NCBI GenBank assembly: GCA_017540355.1
Contig: JAFYBE010000016.1
Location: 1 to 64,000 of the forward strand
DNA: 64,000 bases
Source: Lachnospiraceae bacterium
GTDB taxonomy: Bacteria; Bacillota; Clostridia; Lachnospirales; Lachnospiraceae
Direction: 5' to 3'
Each line of letters starts with the position of its first letter. The first letter of the stretch is position 1. Of this stretch, positions 53,575 through 62,880 are shown piece after piece. A program made the translations under genes and the position numbers. The notes beneath the pieces were generated by a model. The model was given only the letters and a program-made list of their open reading frames with translations. It made no database searches and was not told the DNA's origin.

Positions 53575-53640
53575 CTCTTATTATCGCCGTTTCGCCCATT
53601 TGGCGCACCCTGTGGGTCAGTGCGGTGAAAAATTAAAACT
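53575..53640. other. Structured intergenic segment next to the inverted repeat
   Basis: Noncoding; it is more GC-rich than its flanks and contains short self-complementary blocks such as CGCAC...GTGCG and ACCC TGT GGGT, and a CGCCCATTTGGCG block. Together with 53517-53564 it fills the whole 150-bp gap between the HAD gene stop and the c-di-GMP gene start. I have an impression of similar sequences in other Lachnospiraceae intergenic regions, but cannot confirm it here. Confidence 0.45.
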
Positions 53641-53660
53641 TTTTGATATTTTGATTAATT

Positions 53661-54263
53661 CTATCTGTTTAGAAGAAAATCCAGTTCCGAAGATGCCGAA
53701 TCTTTATCTTTAAACAGGATGGTATGTATCCCCAAAGCCGCAGCAGCACTGATATTTTCATCAAGATCGTCTATAAAAACGCACTCTGCCGGATCAAGGT
53801 CATATCTGTCCAATATGCACTTATAAATCTCCGGATCGGGCTTTATAAGCTTAACCGTATAAGAGAAGATGCCGCCATCGACATGATCAAGAAAGCCCAA
53901 GGCATCCTGACACTCATTGAAGGCTCTTTCAGAGAAGTTTGACAAAAATAACACCTGTAACCCTCTGCTCTTAAGATCCTCTATCCACGGCACCGCATAT
54001 TCGGCCGGTTTGAGTATGCCTTTAAAATCGGCCATCGTCTCTCTGATCTCTTTTTCCAGTTCTTTATCAAGGCTCACAAAGGAATTGACAATGTCGTCAT
54101 TATTCATGACACCTCTGTCATACTCTTTCCAATACGGGCTTTCTATAGTGGCATCTCCCACTCTTTTGCATATATCTTCGCTGTAACCGAAAGACCTAAT
54201 AAATTCCTTCCAGCCAAACTCCGTGAGTACATTGCCCACATCGAAAATAACGGTCTTTATCAT
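53661..54263 (-). CDS. HAD-superfamily phosphatase (IA type)
   Basis: 200 residues. Motif I FDVGNVLTEF (Asp8 nucleophile; the second Asp is replaced by Asn, as in many YihX-like members), motif II LFLSNFSER, motif III around KPDPEIYKCIL, motif IV FIDDLDENISAA. It resembles YihX/alpha-D-glucose-1-phosphate phosphatase and epoxide-hydrolase N-domain phosphatases; the substrate is unknown. The start overlaps the purA stop (ATGA), so it is cotranscribed with purB-purA and may act on a nucleotide or sugar phosphate. Confidence 0.87.
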   Translation of the reverse strand: MIKTVIFDVGNVLTEFGWKEFIRSFGYSEDICKRVGDATIESPYWKEYDRGVMNNDDIVNSFVSLDKELEKEIRETMADFKGILKPAEYAVPWIEDLKSRGLQVLFLSNFSERAFNECQDALGFLDHVDGGIFSYTVKLIKPDPEIYKCILDRYDLDPAECVFIDDLDENISAAAALGIHTILFKDKDSASSELDFLLNR

Positions 54264-55561
54264 TTGCTGAATTTGCTCTTCCTGTATATAATGTCGTTTC
54301 TTCCGGGTCCGTTGGAAACCATTGTAATCGGATAACCTATCTTCTCCTCAATAAACTCGACATAGTCCCTGCATTCTTTGGGAAGGTCATCATACTCCTT
54401 GATGCCTCTTATCTCACACTTCCATCCGGGAAGCTTCTCAATAACGGGCTTAGCCTTTTCCAAAAGTCTGGTCACCGGGAATTCATCGGTTACTTTACCG
54501 TCTATCTCATAACCCGTACATACCGGAATCTCGTCAAGATATCCCAATACGTCAAGCACCGTAAATGCCACATCCGTGGTTCCCTGCATACGGCATCCGT
54601 ATTTGCTTGCCACGCAGTCAAACCATCCCATTCTTCTGGGTCTTCCGGTCGTTGCACCGTATTCTCCGCCGTCTCCTCCGCGTCTTCTGAGTTCATCGGC
54701 TTCATCACCGAATATCTCCGATACGAAAGCTCCCGCTCCGACTGCTGAGGAATATGCCTTACATACTGTTACAATCTGCTTAATGTCATAAGGTGCAATA
54801 CCTGCACCTATGGCACCGTATGCTGCAAGTGTTGAAGAAGAGGTTACCATGGGATAGATACCGTGATCAGGATCCTTAAGTGTTCCCAACTGACCTTCCA
54901 ACAATACGGTCTTGCCTTCCTTAAGCGCCTTGTCAATAAACAGCGCCGTATCACACACATAAGGGCTTATCATGTCTCTGTATTCATGAAGTGTCTCAAG
55001 CAGCTTCTCAGGATCCATCTTCTCCTTATGATACATATGTTCAAAGAGGATGTTCTTCATCTCACAGACTCTGTAAACCTTCTCTTTTAACAGTTCCTCA
55101 TCAAAGAGCTCGCTTACCTGGAAGCCTATCTTCGCATACTTGTCGGAATAAAAAGGAGCTATACCCGACTTTGTGGAACCGAAGGACTTACCTCCGAGTC
55201 TCTCTTCCTCATACTGGTCAAGAAGGATATGATAGGGCATAACAATCTGCGCTCTGTCCGATACTAAAATCTTCGGCTTCGGAACGCCCTTTTCCACTAT
55301 GGAATTGATCTCTCCGATAAGAATCGGGATATTGAGTGCCACACCGTTACCTATAATGCTGGTCGTATGATTATAGAAAACTCCGCTCGGCAAAGTATGG
55401 AGTGCAAACTTACCGTAATCGTTGACTATGGTATGACCCGCATTGGCTCCTCCCTGGAATCTGACTATGATATCAGCCTCCGCTGCCATCATATCGGTTA
55501 TCTTACCCTTGCCTTCGTCTCCCCAGTTGGCTCCTACAACTGCTTTAACTGTTCCTCCCAT
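54260..55561 (-). CDS. purA: Adenylosuccinate synthetase
   Basis: 433 residues. GTP loop VVGANWGDEGKGKITDMMAAEAD, FQGGANAGHTIV, the EGQLGTLKDPDHGIYPMVTSSSTLAAY segment and the RPRRMGWFD motif define PurA. It condenses IMP with aspartate using GTP. ATG 55561, with purB 40 bp upstream, forming the IMP-to-AMP operon. Confidence 0.97.
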   Translation of the reverse strand: MGGTVKAVVGANWGDEGKGKITDMMAAEADIIVRFQGGANAGHTIVNDYGKFALHTLPSGVFYNHTTSIIGNGVALNIPILIGEINSIVEKGVPKPKILVSDRAQIVMPYHILLDQYEEERLGGKSFGSTKSGIAPFYSDKYAKIGFQVSELFDEELLKEKVYRVCEMKNILFEHMYHKEKMDPEKLLETLHEYRDMISPYVCDTALFIDKALKEGKTVLLEGQLGTLKDPDHGIYPMVTSSSTLAAYGAIGAGIAPYDIKQIVTVCKAYSSAVGAGAFVSEIFGDEADELRRRGGDGGEYGATTGRPRRMGWFDCVASKYGCRMQGTTDVAFTVLDVLGYLDEIPVCTGYEIDGKVTDEFPVTRLLEKAKPVIEKLPGWKCEIRGIKEYDDLPKECRDYVEFIEEKIGYPITMVSNGPGRNDIIYRKSKFSK

Positions 55562-55600
55562 TGATAATAATCCTCCAATCAGTAATGCTTAATCTTTATA

Positions 55601-57034
55601 CTAAACGTTAATCTCCGATGTAAGTCCCAACAAATCCTCATTCTCCTTGAGTATGGGATTAATAACATCTCTTAAATAAACCGTAACCTGTCTTGCGCTT
55701 CTTCCGATGTATTTTGAAGGATCCATAGACTCCTTCAGTTCTTCAAGACTAAGGCCGAAGCCTTCATCCTGTGCGATGAGTTCAAGCAGGTTATTGTCCT
55801 TACCCTCTTCCTTGACTGCCTTACCGGCTTCCATTGAAAGGGTTCTTATCTTCTCATGGAGTTCCTGTCTGTCTCCGCCTGCCTTAACGGCATCCATCAT
55901 TATGTTCTCTGTAGCCATGAAGGGCAGTTCTGCCATCATGTGCTTCTCTATTACCTTGGGATAAACCACAAGTCCGTCCACCACATTGATGCAGAGGTCA
56001 AGTATTCCGTCTATGGCCAAAAACCCTTCCGGCACGGAAAGTCTCTTATTGGCCGAGTCATCCAAAGTTCTCTCAAACCACTGTGTAGCCGAGGTGATTG
56101 CAGGATTTAAGGCATCCACAATAACATAACGGCTTAATGAGGCAATTCTTTCGCTCCTCATCGGGTTACGCTTATATGCCATGGCTGAAGAACCGATCTG
56201 CTTCTTCTCAAAAGGCTCCTCAACCTCCTTAAGATGCTGAAGCAATCTTATATCATTGCTCATCTTGGTGGCAGATGCCGCTATGCCCGCCAAAACATTC
56301 AATACTCTCGTATCATTCTTACGTGAATATGTCTGTCCGGATACCGGAACGCATGACTCAAATCCCATCTTCTTTGCTATCATGGGATCGATCTTGTCAA
56401 TCTTGTCATTGTCTCCGCCGAAAAGTTCCATAAACGAAGCCTGTGTTCCTGTGGTTCCCTTGCTTCCCAAAAGCTTCATTGTAGACAGTACGTAATTAAG
56501 ATCCTCGTAATCTATGGCAAATTCGTTAAGCCAGAGGCTCGCTCTTTTACCGACGGTCGTAGGCTGAGCCGGCTGGAAATGAGTAAATGCCAAAGTGGGC
56601 TGATCCTTATACTTGTCGGCAAATTCAGCAAGCTTGCTCATGACATTCACAAGCTTCTTCTTAACAAGCTTCAAGGCCTCGGTCATAATGATAACATCCG
56701 TGTTATCGCCTACATAACAGCTTGTTGCGCCGAGATGGATGATGCCCTTGGCTTTGGGGCACTGCACTCCGTAAGCATACACATGACTCATAACGTCATG
56801 ACGTACTTCCTTCTCTCTTTCACGCGCAACATCGTAATTGATGTCATCCAGATGAGCCTTAAGCTCCTCTATCTGTTCATCGGTTATATCCAATCCGAGT
56901 TCCTTCTCCGTCTCCGCCAAAGCGACCCATAAACGTCTCCATGTGCGGAACTTCTTATCCTGAGAGAAGATATACTGCATCTCCTTACTCGCATATCTCT
57001 CCGATAACGGAGAACTGTAACAATCTGTACTCAT
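55601..57034 (-). CDS. purB: Adenylosuccinate lyase
   Basis: 477 residues from ATG 57034 (GGAGG 5 nt upstream; the frame is open for eight more codons). The fumarase-superfamily signature SSAMAYKRNPMRSE (about 285-298), HLGATSCYVGDNTD and THFQPAQPTTVGKR are present. It cleaves adenylosuccinate and SAICAR. The length and sequence are nearer to the longer, eukaryote-like group than to the ~430-residue Bacillus form. Confidence 0.95.
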   Translation of the reverse strand: MSTDCYSSPLSERYASKEMQYIFSQDKKFRTWRRLWVALAETEKELGLDITDEQIEELKAHLDDINYDVAREREKEVRHDVMSHVYAYGVQCPKAKGIIHLGATSCYVGDNTDVIIMTEALKLVKKKLVNVMSKLAEFADKYKDQPTLAFTHFQPAQPTTVGKRASLWLNEFAIDYEDLNYVLSTMKLLGSKGTTGTQASFMELFGGDNDKIDKIDPMIAKKMGFESCVPVSGQTYSRKNDTRVLNVLAGIAASATKMSNDIRLLQHLKEVEEPFEKKQIGSSAMAYKRNPMRSERIASLSRYVIVDALNPAITSATQWFERTLDDSANKRLSVPEGFLAIDGILDLCINVVDGLVVYPKVIEKHMMAELPFMATENIMMDAVKAGGDRQELHEKIRTLSMEAGKAVKEEGKDNNLLELIAQDEGFGLSLEELKESMDPSKYIGRSARQVTVYLRDVINPILKENEDLLGLTSEINV

Positions 57035-57069
57035 TAAAACCTCCAAACAATCTGCCAAACAGCCTTATA

Positions 57070-57098
57070 AGTATACTTTGTTTTATTCCTTAATTCAA
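57070..57098 (-). promoter_or_regulatory. Promoter of purB-purA-HAD
   Basis: TTGAAT (57093-57098), 17-bp spacer, TATACT (57070-57075). The leader is about 30 nt, leaving no room for a riboswitch. Confidence 0.75.
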
Positions 57099-57110
57099 GT
57101 ATCGCAACAC

Positions 57111-57875
57111 CTAGTTGGCCATCCTGCCTATGAATTCCCTGACTCTGGGATTATCGGAAGAGAACAGCTTATCGGGAGTTCCTTCCTCAACAACGACTCC
57201 GTTCTCTATAAAAAGTATCCTGTCTGATACTTCTTTGGCGAACTGCATTTCATGCGTCACGATAACCATCGTCATATGGTTGGCGGCAAGCTTACGAATG
57301 ACCGCAAGCACCTCGCCCGTAAGTTCCGGATCGAGTGCCGATGTAGGCTCATCAAAGAAAAGGATCTTGGGCTCCAAAGCAAGTGCTCTGGCTATTGCAA
57401 CTCTCTGCTGCTGTCCACCCGAAAGCTCACAGGGATAAGCATCTCCCTTTTCGGCAAGACCCAACATTTTAAGAAGTTCAGCCGCCTTTTTCTCACTCTC
57501 TTCTTTTGAACGTCCCAATACATTGACCGGAGCGTCGATTATGTTCTTTAATACGCTGTAATGCGGGAAAAGATTGAAATTCTGGAATACAAGCCCGAAA
57601 TACTGTCTTATCTTTTTAAGTTCATCTTTGCCTGCGTAAACACTTTTACCGTTAACGCTCTTTGCGGCACACATATCGCCGTAATAAAGGTTACCGTCGT
57701 CCATCTGCGTAAGCAGGGTCGCACATCTTAATAAAGTAGACTTACCCGATCCCGAGGGACCGATTATGGATACTACCTCGCCCTCATTTACCGATAACGA
57801 AATATCGGACAGCACCCCGGTATCGCCGAAATTTTTCTTTATATGTTCTATTCTTAAAAGATTGTTATCTTCCAT
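57111..57875 (-). CDS. Polar amino-acid ABC transporter ATPase
   Basis: 254 residues. Walker A GPSGSGKSTLLRC, Q-loop VFQNFNLFPHYSVLKN, signature LSGGQQQRVAIARALA, Walker B KILFFDEPTSALDPE, H-loop VTHEM: the GlnQ/HisP type. It powers the importer formed with the permease and binding protein upstream. No C-terminal regulatory domain is present. Confidence 0.95.
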   Translation of the reverse strand: MEDNNLLRIEHIKKNFGDTGVLSDISLSVNEGEVVSIIGPSGSGKSTLLRCATLLTQMDDGNLYYGDMCAAKSVNGKSVYAGKDELKKIRQYFGLVFQNFNLFPHYSVLKNIIDAPVNVLGRSKEESEKKAAELLKMLGLAEKGDAYPCELSGGQQQRVAIARALALEPKILFFDEPTSALDPELTGEVLAVIRKLAANHMTMVIVTHEMQFAKEVSDRILFIENGVVVEEGTPDKLFSSDNPRVREFIGRMAN

Positions 57876-57910
57876 ATATCATGCTTTCCTTTTGTCATAC
57901 ACAAAAACAC

Positions 57911-58555
57911 TTATCTGTAGTATGACAGCTTCTTTTCGAAAAACTCCATTATGTATGCAACCGCATAGTTAAATACGAAATAGAAAAGACCTGCTACCAT
58001 CAGTGCATTCACAGAAGCCTGCTTGGCCGATATCTGCTTGGCGATGGTAAACATCTCGGCAACCGCTATTACAAACGCAAGGGATGTATCCTTAACCAAA
58101 GTGATAGTCTCATTGGTCACCGGCGGAAGTATCCTTTTTATCACCTGAGGAAAGATTATTCTGAAGAATGTCTGTCTCTTACTGTATCCCAAGACTTCAG
58201 CCGCCTCATACTGACCTATGGGAATGGACTCTATTCCCGCTCTGTATATCTCCGCAAAATAAGCGGCATAATTGATTGAAAACGCGATTATGACGGCAAC
58301 AAAACGATATCCCTGAGATATCTTAAGGCCGAAAATATAAAAGGGCGCAAAATAAACCACTATCAGCTGCAGCATCAGGGGAGTGCCGCGCATGATGGCT
58401 ATATACACCTTAACCAGAGTCTGGAGTATTTTGTTTTTCGACATTCTTCCGAATGCCACCAACAATCCCAACGGCAGAGCAAAAAGCAAAGTCAGCAGAA
58501 ATATCTCCACCGACACAACCATACCGCTTAGAAGTTGCATGAATGTAATGTTCAT
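57911..58555 (-). CDS. Polar amino-acid ABC transporter permease
   Basis: 214 residues, about five membrane helices. The EAA-type cytosolic loop YEAAEVLGYSKRQTFFRIIFPQVIKRILPP, MRGTPLMLQLIVVYF and FSINYAAYFAEIYRAGIESI are classical for HisM/GlnP permeases. It probably forms a homodimer, as only one permease gene is present. 35 bp before the ATPase gene. Confidence 0.94.
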   Translation of the reverse strand: MNITFMQLLSGMVVSVEIFLLTLLFALPLGLLVAFGRMSKNKILQTLVKVYIAIMRGTPLMLQLIVVYFAPFYIFGLKISQGYRFVAVIIAFSINYAAYFAEIYRAGIESIPIGQYEAAEVLGYSKRQTFFRIIFPQVIKRILPPVTNETITLVKDTSLAFVIAVAEMFTIAKQISAKQASVNALMVAGLFYFVFNYAVAYIMEFFEKKLSYYR

Positions 58556-58573
58556 ATCTTTATCCGCTACGTC

Positions 58574-58603
58574 AAAAAAGGGGTGTCATAGGTCTGACAC
58601 CCC
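58574..58603 (-). terminator. Internal terminator between binding protein and permease
   Basis: Perfect 9-bp stem GGGGTGTCA/TGACACCCC with a 6-nt loop, followed by TTTTTTG on the minus strand. It lies within the operon, so it likely lowers permease and ATPase expression compared with the binding protein. Confidence 0.85.
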
Positions 58604-58613
58604 GCTTTTTTAC

Positions 58614-59441
58614 TTACTTACCAAGGCAAACACTGTCTGTAAGACCGTAATCCGAATACTTCTCGGCGATCTTTGTAAATGTTCCGTCGTCCACCATCTC
58701 AAGAAGTGTCTTCTCAACCTGATTCTTAAGTTCTTCGTTACCAAGCTTAAATCCTACTCCGTACTGCTCCAAAGACAACTTCTCATCAAGCATCACATAT
58801 GCTCCTTTTTCTCTCTGAGAAATCTGGAAGCTTGCAACACCTATATCAAGTGCCAGGCAATCGATGGCGCCTGCCTCAAGATCCATGAATCCTGTATTGT
58901 AATCCGCATACTGTATAAGATCCGCAAACGAATCTCTAAGTGCGATGTTATCGGGATTCTCTTCATCTTCAAGCGCTGCAAGTGCAGAAGAATCCTTCTG
59001 TACGCCTACGTTCTTGCCTGCAAGATCGGCCTTTGTCTTGATGCCCGAATCTGCAGCCACAACAAATACCTGACTGTTATCAACATAAGGTACTGACCAT
59101 GTGTACTGGTCCTCACGACCGTTGATTGTAAATCCGTTCCAAATACAGTCTATAGCGCCCGAAGAAAGCTCCATATCCTTTGCATCCCAGTCGATGGGCT
59201 GCTTCTTAAGTTCCCAACCGTTACGCTTGCATACCTCTTCAGCAAGATCAAGGTCAAAACCTACATATTCTCCGGTACTCTCATCCAAAAAACCGTAGGG
59301 AGGGAATTCCGCATCAAATCCGACGGTAAGGGATGTTCTTTCAGATGACTGGTCGGCTGAAGCCGCATCTGTCTTACCTGCACAGGCAACTACGGTAAGT
59401 GCCATTGCACCTGCCAAAATCACAGCTAATAACTTTTTCAT
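58614..59441 (-). CDS. Amino-acid ABC transporter substrate-binding lipoprotein
   Basis: 275 residues. Lipoprotein signal with lipobox LTVVAC, mature Cys20, then family 3 binding domain: LTVGFDAEFPPYGFLDESTGEYVGFDLDLAEEVCKR, TWSVPYVDNSQVFVVA, and VGVQKDSSA. The ligand-pocket residues suggest a polar amino acid such as glutamine, cystine or arginine, but it cannot be told. First gene after the promoter at 59490-59518. Confidence 0.94.
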   Translation of the reverse strand: MKKLLAVILAGAMALTVVACAGKTDAASADQSSERTSLTVGFDAEFPPYGFLDESTGEYVGFDLDLAEEVCKRNGWELKKQPIDWDAKDMELSSGAIDCIWNGFTINGREDQYTWSVPYVDNSQVFVVAADSGIKTKADLAGKNVGVQKDSSALAALEDEENPDNIALRDSFADLIQYADYNTGFMDLEAGAIDCLALDIGVASFQISQREKGAYVMLDEKLSLEQYGVGFKLGNEELKNQVEKTLLEMVDDGTFTKIAEKYSDYGLTDSVCLGK

Positions 59442-59489
59442 AACAACTCCTCTTCCTTTGCCTAATTAACACAGTAAAGTGACTTGATA

Positions 59490-59518
59490 ATAGTACCCTA
59501 CAAGTCTGTTGATGTCAA
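59490..59518 (-). promoter_or_regulatory. Promoter of the amino-acid ABC operon
   Basis: Perfect -35 TTGACA (59513-59518), 17-bp spacer, -10 TACTAT (59490-59495). Confidence 0.85.
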
Positions 59519-59524
59519 TAATAA

Positions 59525-60739
59525 TTAGTATTCCACAGAGTACCTTTCCACCATATCCAAAGCTTCTTTTGAATACTCCGGATACTGCTTCACGAATTCC
59601 TTAAGTTCGCTCTGTCCTTCCTTGGCCAGACGCTTATTGTAATCCATTCTCGCTCTTAGCTTCTGGCGCTGTAAAATGTGCGCGTGCCTGAGTTCCACCA
59701 TCTCGTTGTGTTCGATGATGGCCAACGGATTATGAAGCCATGCATATACGTCGTTTAACTGATATTTTCTGAGTTTGTGTAACAGTTCGGCCTGATAGAA
59801 AGTCAGCTCTTTTTCATTTAAGGCAGCCTTTTCTCTCTCGCTTTTTTCAAGTTCGTACATCTCCCACACCTTTTTAAGTTCCTTGGCACTTGTGGTGTTG
59901 TACTTCATATAGAGATAATCCAAAAGGTTGGTGTTGTTGACATACCTTATCTTAACGGTATTCTGCAACAGAATTAACCTGTTTATTCCCTTTTCCACAC
60001 GCTTTTTCTCTTTGACGGCATCCGTATACTTCACATACAGTAAAGTAATTACTACGGCCGCCGTAAGGCAGGTAATGATATAGCCCACCTGAGTCTCCAT
60101 CTCAAATCCGAACTGGAGCACCAAAAGCATGATGACACAAAGAACCGCCGCAAAGACGCATATCACAGTCATGCCGCGCAGATTGGCGATCTCTTTTGTT
60201 ACCTCATCCTGCCTGAACAGATATGCATGCTTCTCGCCTTCAAGCTTACGAAGATCGTCCTTTATAAGCCCCTTGTAACGCTCAGCCTCAGCCATCTCAT
60301 CATATGCCCCGGGCATATTGTCCTCAAAGCGCTCCATGCTCTTATACTGAGCCTCGGTCATTGCGCTTTTCTTGGCTTCGTAATCCTTGGTCTCTTCCTC
60401 ATAATACAGGATATTCCTGGCAGAATCCTGTAACTGAACCTTCTCACTCATGGGAAGAGCCTCTATCTCATCCATGTCCTTAAGCATGGCCGTCACGAGA
60501 TTATACTCGGCAGACAGCTTATTAAGCTCTCTTTCCGCATCCCTGACCTGCTCAACCAGACTCCTTATGTATTTTTCTCTCTGGACCTCATCACTCATCT
60601 TAAAAAGATGGCGTTCTTCCATTATATGGTCCCAATCCCATTCGAATTCTTCTTCAAGGCCTTCATCAAGCTCAAGAGTTGAAAAGTCCTCCTCCTGCAT
60701 CTTGAACAGTTTGGAAAAGAATCTGCCGCCAAAACTCAT
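59525..60739 (-). CDS. Coiled-coil protein with central two-helix membrane hairpin
   Basis: 404 residues. A long, charged coiled coil (about 50-185), two membrane helices (about 190-211 and 217-237), and a second helical part (about 240-395) rich in Glu, Lys, Leu and Tyr. Both ends face the same side, probably the cytosol. The Tyr- and Asn-containing segment KIRYVNNTNLLDYLYMKYN is a possible conserved core. No known family recognised. Its ATG overlaps the stop of the TPR gene by one base (TGATG), showing tight coupling. Last gene of the four-gene cluster. Confidence 0.72.
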   Translation of the reverse strand: MSFGGRFFSKLFKMQEEDFSTLELDEGLEEEFEWDWDHIMEERHLFKMSDEVQREKYIRSLVEQVRDAERELNKLSAEYNLVTAMLKDMDEIEALPMSEKVQLQDSARNILYYEEETKDYEAKKSAMTEAQYKSMERFEDNMPGAYDEMAEAERYKGLIKDDLRKLEGEKHAYLFRQDEVTKEIANLRGMTVICVFAAVLCVIMLLVLQFGFEMETQVGYIITCLTAAVVITLLYVKYTDAVKEKKRVEKGINRLILLQNTVKIRYVNNTNLLDYLYMKYNTTSAKELKKVWEMYELEKSEREKAALNEKELTFYQAELLHKLRKYQLNDVYAWLHNPLAIIEHNEMVELRHAHILQRQKLRARMDYNKRLAKEGQSELKEFVKQYPEYSKEALDMVERYSVEY

Positions 60740-61584
60740 CAGAATCCACCGATCCTTCCTCTGAATACCTGATCCCTGTATTCACTCTTGACTTCCTCGG
60801 TCAACGCATCCATTTCCTTATAGAACTCGCTTCCGCGATTCTTCTTATCCTCCATTTCCTTAATGAATAAGTATGCCGGATCATGCTGCCAGTTATCGCT
60901 TAACCTGTCAAACTTCCGCTCCACTTCAAGCGAATCCTCATAAGATTCTTTGTGCGAAGACAGATATGCCAGATACTCTTCCGACTTCATATACATCTTC
61001 ATCGCACCTAACATCGATACGTAGCTCTCCGTATTGGCATAGGTATCATATGCTCTCTCAAAATATCCCGCTGCCTTTTCAAACAAAAAAAGTTTTGCGG
61101 CACACACACCGAGGTTGTGGAAAACCTTGGCGCGCAACGTTACTTCCTTTACGTTTGCCGTCTGCAAAATATGCTCATATTCATCAATCGCAAGTCCGTA
61201 CTTCTTAGCCGCAAGGAAACCGTCGGCCCTGATCTTGCGCCTCTGTTCTATGGACATGTCGATATTCTCACTTATATTGCCAAGCAGAACATCCCATTCC
61301 TTATCCGAATAAAAGCCTATTTCATTCTTAAGCAGTTCGATAAGCTTAGACAGCGCACCGTATCTTCCACTTAAGCGCTTTATCTCTTTGCCTATCTTCT
61401 CAAGTTCTAAAGACTTCTCAACCCATTCGCCAAGTGCGTCACATACAAACGAATCGTCCAGAAGATACGCATTGTGATAGAGATAATAGCACAGTTCCTC
61501 TATACAGTATACATTCCTGCAGTCATCTTTAAGATAATATGGAGTTTTCGAATATGCACCCTGGCAAAGGATAACATTCGTCAT
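60739..61584 (-). CDS. TPR-like protein of the actin/Hsp70-like cluster
   Basis: 281 residues, soluble. Two or three TPR-like helical hairpins at about 115-195 (GFLAAKKYGLAIDEYEHILQ; RAKVFHNLGVCAAKLFLFEKAAGYFERAYD; ESYVSMLGAMKMYMKSEEYLAYL). The N-terminal half has a Cys-containing helical part and a region of KIGKEIKRLSGRYGALSKLI. It probably serves as a scaffold for the membrane coiled-coil protein and the Hsp70-like protein in the same operon. 15 bp after the upstream gene. Confidence 0.75.
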   Translation of the reverse strand: MTNVILCQGAYSKTPYYLKDDCRNVYCIEELCYYLYHNAYLLDDSFVCDALGEWVEKSLELEKIGKEIKRLSGRYGALSKLIELLKNEIGFYSDKEWDVLLGNISENIDMSIEQRRKIRADGFLAAKKYGLAIDEYEHILQTANVKEVTLRAKVFHNLGVCAAKLFLFEKAAGYFERAYDTYANTESYVSMLGAMKMYMKSEEYLAYLSSHKESYEDSLEVERKFDRLSDNWQHDPAYLFIKEMEDKKNRGSEFYKEMDALTEEVKSEYRDQVFRGRIGGF

Positions 61585-61599
61585 TTCATTGTCTCCGTT

Positions 61600-62871
61600 T
61601 TATACGCCGTTATCTTCGGTAAGCGAAATCGTTCTGGTAAACAGTCTGTTGCTTCCCTCAAAGAACTCACCGAATCCCAGATCCGTCACATTGATTCTCA
61701 ATACATCTTCCGATTCCATTACAGCTTCTATCCTGAGTCTCACGCTCTTGGGCTCATGCTCGTTAAGCCCGTCCAACACTATGTTGACGTTACGCACGTT
61801 ACGTCCGTCCAGCGGAGTTATCTTAACGGTAAAGCTGTTGCCCTCATTGAGTATGACTTCGGCCTTTTTCTTGGAATCAAACCAGTTCTCTCCGCCATCC
61901 AAAAGCGCCAGATAAGAATTCTCTCTGCCTCTTATGACATCCATTCCTATATTGGCCTTAAGCTTATCCCTTCCAAGGAAGATGATGTTCTTATCTTCGT
62001 TCTTTACTCCCTTAAGCCTGTCCTGCATGGCATAGCATGCACCTCGGCTGTATAAGTTATTGCCTCGAAATGACCTTCTGTTACGGCAGAGTTCTCTTAA
62101 AGAATCATTGCACCATTCGCCCGCAAAGCCGTCTCCCAAAAGATAAGCACAGCTTACGACTCTTCCGTCAACCGTCTGATGAACTATGTCAAGGAATGCG
62201 TCGTCTTTTTCCCTATCGGGAAGATCTCCGGGCGTAAAATCCTGCTTTTCAACGAAAGAAACCACCGGCCTTGTGATTCTGTTAAGCCTGAAGGTGTAAC
62301 ACGTAAGATCCTTACCCGCATAATCATATACCGCCACATCATGTCCCCAGAGTTCTTTCGGCTGATTGATAATAAAGTAGAATATGCTTTCTTCTCTTCC
62401 CAAAAAACCGATCTTGGCGGATTTGTAATCAAGTGCGGACGAAACAGCGGTAAGTACCTCTATCGCCCTCTTTGTAAGCCCGGGTACGGTAAACATGATT
62501 CCCTCAATGCTGTTCTTGTTGACATTATTGGTCAACATGTTGAGGGTACGTCTTACATACAGTGTCAACAGGGCTATAGGATCAAACTGCTCTCCCGCAA
62601 CGGTAACCGGTTCTCCGATAAGAGCCCTGTCCCAAAGCTGCCATATCATCTCTCCCTCATCAGCCTGACTGTATCTTATGGCATCGGCTCCGACAAACCA
62701 CTGATTGACCTCGCTTCTCTTAAAAAGGCATAAGGGTATACAGTACTCCTCTTCATCCTCTTTAATGCTTACGGTCTTGGCTATGTCATCGCCCGAGGTG
62801 TAATAGCTTATCTGCGAATATTCATTTGACAGGTCGTATCCGACTATAACGGATTTGTTAAATTCAAACAT
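61600..62871 (-). CDS. Actin/Hsp70-like-fold protein of unknown function (possibly DUF5716)
   Basis: 423 residues. Opens with SVIVGYDLSNEYSQISYY, resembling the phosphate-1 loop of the actin/Hsp70 superfamily (there usually GIDLGTT). A later segment, VAVYDYAGKDLTCYTFRL (about 180-197), sits where phosphate-2 (DxGGGT) would be, and FRGNNLYSRGACYAMQDR (about 260-277) resembles the adenosine motif GAAxxA region. The last ~110 residues are beta-rich (FTVKITPLDGRNVRNVNIVLDGL), like the Hsp70 substrate-binding sandwich. The loops lack the usual Gly-Thr residues, so ATP hydrolysis is doubtful. I associate it with DUF5716 from memory, unverified. Confidence 0.65.
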   Translation of the reverse strand: MFEFNKSVIVGYDLSNEYSQISYYTSGDDIAKTVSIKEDEEEYCIPLCLFKRSEVNQWFVGADAIRYSQADEGEMIWQLWDRALIGEPVTVAGEQFDPIALLTLYVRRTLNMLTNNVNKNSIEGIMFTVPGLTKRAIEVLTAVSSALDYKSAKIGFLGREESIFYFIINQPKELWGHDVAVYDYAGKDLTCYTFRLNRITRPVVSFVEKQDFTPGDLPDREKDDAFLDIVHQTVDGRVVSCAYLLGDGFAGEWCNDSLRELCRNRRSFRGNNLYSRGACYAMQDRLKGVKNEDKNIIFLGRDKLKANIGMDVIRGRENSYLALLDGGENWFDSKKKAEVILNEGNSFTVKITPLDGRNVRNVNIVLDGLNEHEPKSVRLRIEAVMESEDVLRINVTDLGFGEFFEGSNRLFTRTISLTEDNGV

Positions 62872-62880
62872 AATTTCCTA

